A stretch of 64,000 nt of DNA from Saccharospirillum sp. Lineage in GTDB: Bacteria > Pseudomonadota > Gammaproteobacteria > Pseudomonadales > Natronospirillaceae. The stretch lies in contig JAGYIL010000002.1 of the NCBI GenBank assembly GCA_018402545.1, positions 372,001 through 436,000 on the forward strand, in the 5' to 3' direction. Every line of letters begins with the position of its first letter. Positions within the stretch are counted from its first letter, which is position 1. Both the position numbers and the translations under genes were made by a program. The notes under the pieces were generated by a model. The model was not told the origin of the DNA, did not search any database, and saw nothing but the letters and a program-made list of their open reading frames with translations. Below are positions 61,870-64,000 of this stretch, piece after piece.

Positions 61870-62856
61870 TTAATCCTTGTTCCCGGCACTGAGAATTTCA
61901 TCGCGCAGCGCTTGTGGCGCCATCGGAAAGCCCATTGCCTTGCGGGCTTCATAGTAGGCTTTGGCGACATCCCGGGAGAGGGTGCGAATGCGCAGAATGT
62001 AACGCTGGCGTTCGGTTACCGAGATGGCGTGGCGGGCGTCCAGCAAGTTGAAGGTATGGCCCGCCTTGAGAATTTGCTCATAGGCGGGCAGTGGCAAGTT
62101 CAGATCGATCAGCTTGCGGGCTTCGCCTTCGTGGTATTCAAACTGGTGAAACAGGTTGTCGACATCGGCATGCTCGAAGTTGTATTTCGACTGCTCGATT
62201 TCGTTCTGCAGATAGACATCACCGTAAGTGACCTTGCTGCCATCGGGCCCGATGGTCCAAACCAGGTCGTAGACGTTGTCGACGTCCTGAATGTACATGG
62301 CCAGGCGTTCCAGGCCGTAGGTGATCTCACCGGAAACCGGGAAGCATTCAATGCCGCCGACTTGCTGGAAGTAGGTGAACTGGGTCACCTCCATGCCATT
62401 CAGCCAGACTTCCCAGCCCAGGCCCCAGGCCCCCAGCGTGGGGTTTTCCCAGTTATCTTCAACAAAGCGGATGTCGTGCACCAGGGGGTCGACACCAATG
62501 GCTTCCAGCGAGCCCAGATACAGCTCCTGAATGTTGCTCGGGTTCGGTTTCAGAATGACCTGGTACTGGTAATAGTGTTGCAGGCGGTTCGGGTTCTCGC
62601 CATAACGACCGTCGGTCGGGCGACGCGAGGGCTGCACATAGGCCACGTTCCAGGTTTCCGGCCCGATGGCGCGCAAAAACGTCGCCGGGTGGCTGGTCCC
62701 GGCGCCCACTTCCATATCCAGTGGCTGCAGAATCACACACCCCTGGTCGGCCCAGTATTGTTGCAGCGTCAGAATCAGGCCCTGAAACGTCTTCAGATTG
62801 CGGGCCGTGGTTGAATTCTCGGGTGGTGCTGTCGATGGCGTGGTCTGTTCAGTCAC
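61870..62856 (-). CDS. glyQ: glycyl-tRNA synthetase alpha subunit
   Basis: 328 residues from GTG 62856 ([15 protein letters not shown]), with AGGATG about 9 nt upstream. The frame is open to 62955 but the added residues are not typical. Class II catalytic motifs are [80 protein letters not shown] and [44 protein letters not shown]. It catalyses glycine activation. The N-terminal 20 residues are longer than in E. coli (303 residues). It is the first gene of glyQS. Confidence 0.97.
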   Translation of the reverse strand: MTEQTTPSTAPPENSTTARNLKTFQGLILTLQQYWADQGCVILQPLDMEVGAGTSHPATFLRAIGPETWNVAYVQPSRRPTDGRYGENPNRLQHYYQYQVILKPNPSNIQELYLGSLEAIGVDPLVHDIRFVEDNWENPTLGAWGLGWEVWLNGMEVTQFTYFQQVGGIECFPVSGEITYGLERLAMYIQDVDNVYDLVWTIGPDGSKVTYGDVYLQNEIEQSKYNFEHADVDNLFHQFEYHEGEARKLIDLNLPLPAYEQILKAGHTFNLLDARHAISVTERQRYILRIRTLSRDVAKAYYEARKAMGFPMAPQALRDEILSAGNKD

Positions 62857-62961
62857 AGCGAAACATCCTGATGTCGGAAGGTCAAAAATCAAACGCCGCA
62901 TTATACATAGGCGGTGCGGCGGGGTCACTGTGGCCTTCAGGTACCTTGTTGCCATGAGTCC

Positions 62962-63089
62962 GTGCCAGGCACAGGGTGTCCTTATACGGGTGGTGCGACA
63001 TATCGCTCGGCGTAAACCCGTCCATGGGGCCTAGGCTTCGGTATTCATGCCTCAGACTTCCCCGAATAGGGACACCCTGCACCTGGCAC
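62962..63089 (+). repeat. three-way-junction intergenic repeat, copy 10 (degenerate core)
   Basis: Arms 62962-62981 and 63070-63089 (20 bp, two mismatches; GTGCCAGGCACAGGGTGTCC). Hairpin A GGC..CCC..GGGGCC is intact. Hairpin B has drifted (AGGCTTCGGTATTCATGCCT), keeping pairing ends. Between trkH and glyQ. This is the only copy beyond 33.6 kb. Confidence 0.8.
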
Positions 63090-63119
63090 TTGGCTGGGTG
63101 CAATTCCAACAATTCGACA

Positions 63120-64000
63120 TTAACTGCGCCAGAAGTGCGGCGAGAACAGCACCAGCAACGTGAAGATTTCGAGTCGGCCCAGCAGCATGGCGATGCACAG
63201 TACCCATTTGGCTACGTCGGGAATATTGGCGTAGTGGCTGGCGACGTCGCCAAGACCTGGGCCCAGGTTGTTCAGGGCTGCTGCGACGGCTGACCAGCTT
63301 GTCACGAAGTCCATGCCGGTGGCGAGCAGGGCGAACAGAATCAGCCCGTAGATCATGATGTACATGCTGAAAAAGCCCCAGACGGCTTCGATGACGCGGT
63401 CGCCCACTGCGCGCTTGCCCACCTTGATCGGAAAGACCCCGGCCGGGTGAATCAGCCGTTTGATCTCGCGCAGGCCCTGCTTCAGTAACAGCATGGTGCG
63501 AATGGCTTTGATGCCGCCGGCGGTCGACCCGGCGCAGCCACCGACAAAAGACGCCAGAATCAGAAAGAACGGCAGGTATAACGGCCAGGAGGCGAAATCA
63601 GCCGTGCCATAACCGGTAGTGGTGAGCAACGAGACGGCTTCAAAAATGCCGTAGCGCAAGGCATCGCCCGGTGCATAGACGCGGGTGAACATCAACGTCA
63701 CGGTGGTCATGACTACAAATACCAGCATGATGACAATAAAAAACCGGTACTCGGGGTCGAGCAGGTATTGCTTGATGCTGCGATTGCGCCAGGCGACAAA
63801 GTGCAGGCCAAAATTGGCGACCGACAGGATCATGAACACTACGCACACCATCTCGATGGCGACGCTATCGAAATAGCCGATGCTGGCATCGTGTGTTGAA
63901 AAACCGCCAATCGCGACCGTGGAAAAGCTGTGCGCAATGGCATCGAAGGGGCTCATCCCGGCAATCCAGTAGGCCAGTGCGCAGGCGATGGTCAGAGCGG
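63120..64000 (-). CDS. trkH: Trk/Ktr potassium uptake membrane subunit TrkH, N-terminus outside window
   Basis: The C-terminal ~293 residues are present; the start lies beyond base 64000. Pore-loop signatures are AIAHSFSTVAIGGFSTHDASIGYF, EAVSLLTTTGYGTADF, FVGGCAGSTAGGIKAIR and AVAAALNNLGPGLGD, each with the filter glycine. The end is LLGRLEIFTLLVLFSPHFWRS, typical of TrkH/TrkI. It transports K+ with the regulatory subunit TrkA, encoded elsewhere. TrkI versus TrkH cannot be decided. Confidence 0.95.
   Translation of the reverse strand, partial: ALTIACALAYWIAGMSPFDAIAHSFSTVAIGGFSTHDASIGYFDSVAIEMVCVVFMILSVANFGLHFVAWRNRSIKQYLLDPEYRFFIVIMLVFVVMTTVTLMFTRVYAPGDALRYGIFEAVSLLTTTGYGTADFASWPLYLPFFLILASFVGGCAGSTAGGIKAIRTMLLLKQGLREIKRLIHPAGVFPIKVGKRAVGDRVIEAVWGFFSMYIMIYGLILFALLATGMDFVTSWSAVAAALNNLGPGLGDVASHYANIPDVAKWVLCIAMLLGRLEIFTLLVLFSPHFWRS

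Overview
The window looks like chromosomal sequence from a moderately GC-rich marine or halophilic gammaproteobacterium of the Oceanospirillales type. Evidence for this is the gene orders ubiE-ubiJ-ubiB-hisE-tatABC, hemB-trxA-rho and glyQ-glyS, together with a Zur-type zrg operon, soeABC-type sulfite oxidation genes and a TrkH potassium channel. The genus cannot be fixed from the sequence alone. No rRNA, tRNA, insertion sequence, prophage or CRISPR array was found. Layout: 1-3.1 kb holds the N-terminal 1045 residues of a YfhM-type alpha-2-macroglobulin. 3.3-6.4 kb is an ECF42 sigma factor with its DGPF/YCII-domain partner genes and a matching promoter. 6.4-13.3 kb carries a diguanylate cyclase, a DUF1294 protein, kynA, pdxH, mutM, rho and trxA. 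13.4-20.5 kb carries hemB, ubiE-ubiJ-ubiB, hisE and tatABC. 20.7-26.3 kb has a Gfo/Idh/MocA oxidoreductase, an AEC transporter and the four-gene zrg zinc operon with a Zur-like box. 26.5-36.2 kb has an unknown envelope protein, dbpA, yaeQ, a DUF1127-like protein, a gamma-carbonic-anhydrase-like protein, ppx, yjdM and several small enzymes. 36.6-40.6 kb has ydcH-like, MOSC, TauD-like and rsuA genes. 40.6-47.2 kb is an SLC13 permease with soeCBA. 49.8-55.2 kb is an uncharacterised cluster of two GTPases, a large membrane protein and a DUF924 protein. 55.2-64 kb has a DsbA/ScsC-like protein, a GGDEF/EAL receptor, plsC, glyS, glyQ and a truncated trkH. The most unusual feature is a family of about ten dispersed intergenic elements of 110-280 bp. 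Each has a long outer inverted repeat whose sequence differs between loci but is matched by its partner arm. The arms enclose a conserved core that can fold into two further hairpins, giving a three-way junction, and compensatory base changes are visible in all three stems. Nine copies lie between 4.5 and 33.6 kb and one at 63 kb; none lies in the 29 kb between. Two copies are joined to heptanucleotide tandem arrays placed directly after the yaeQ and ppx stop codons.
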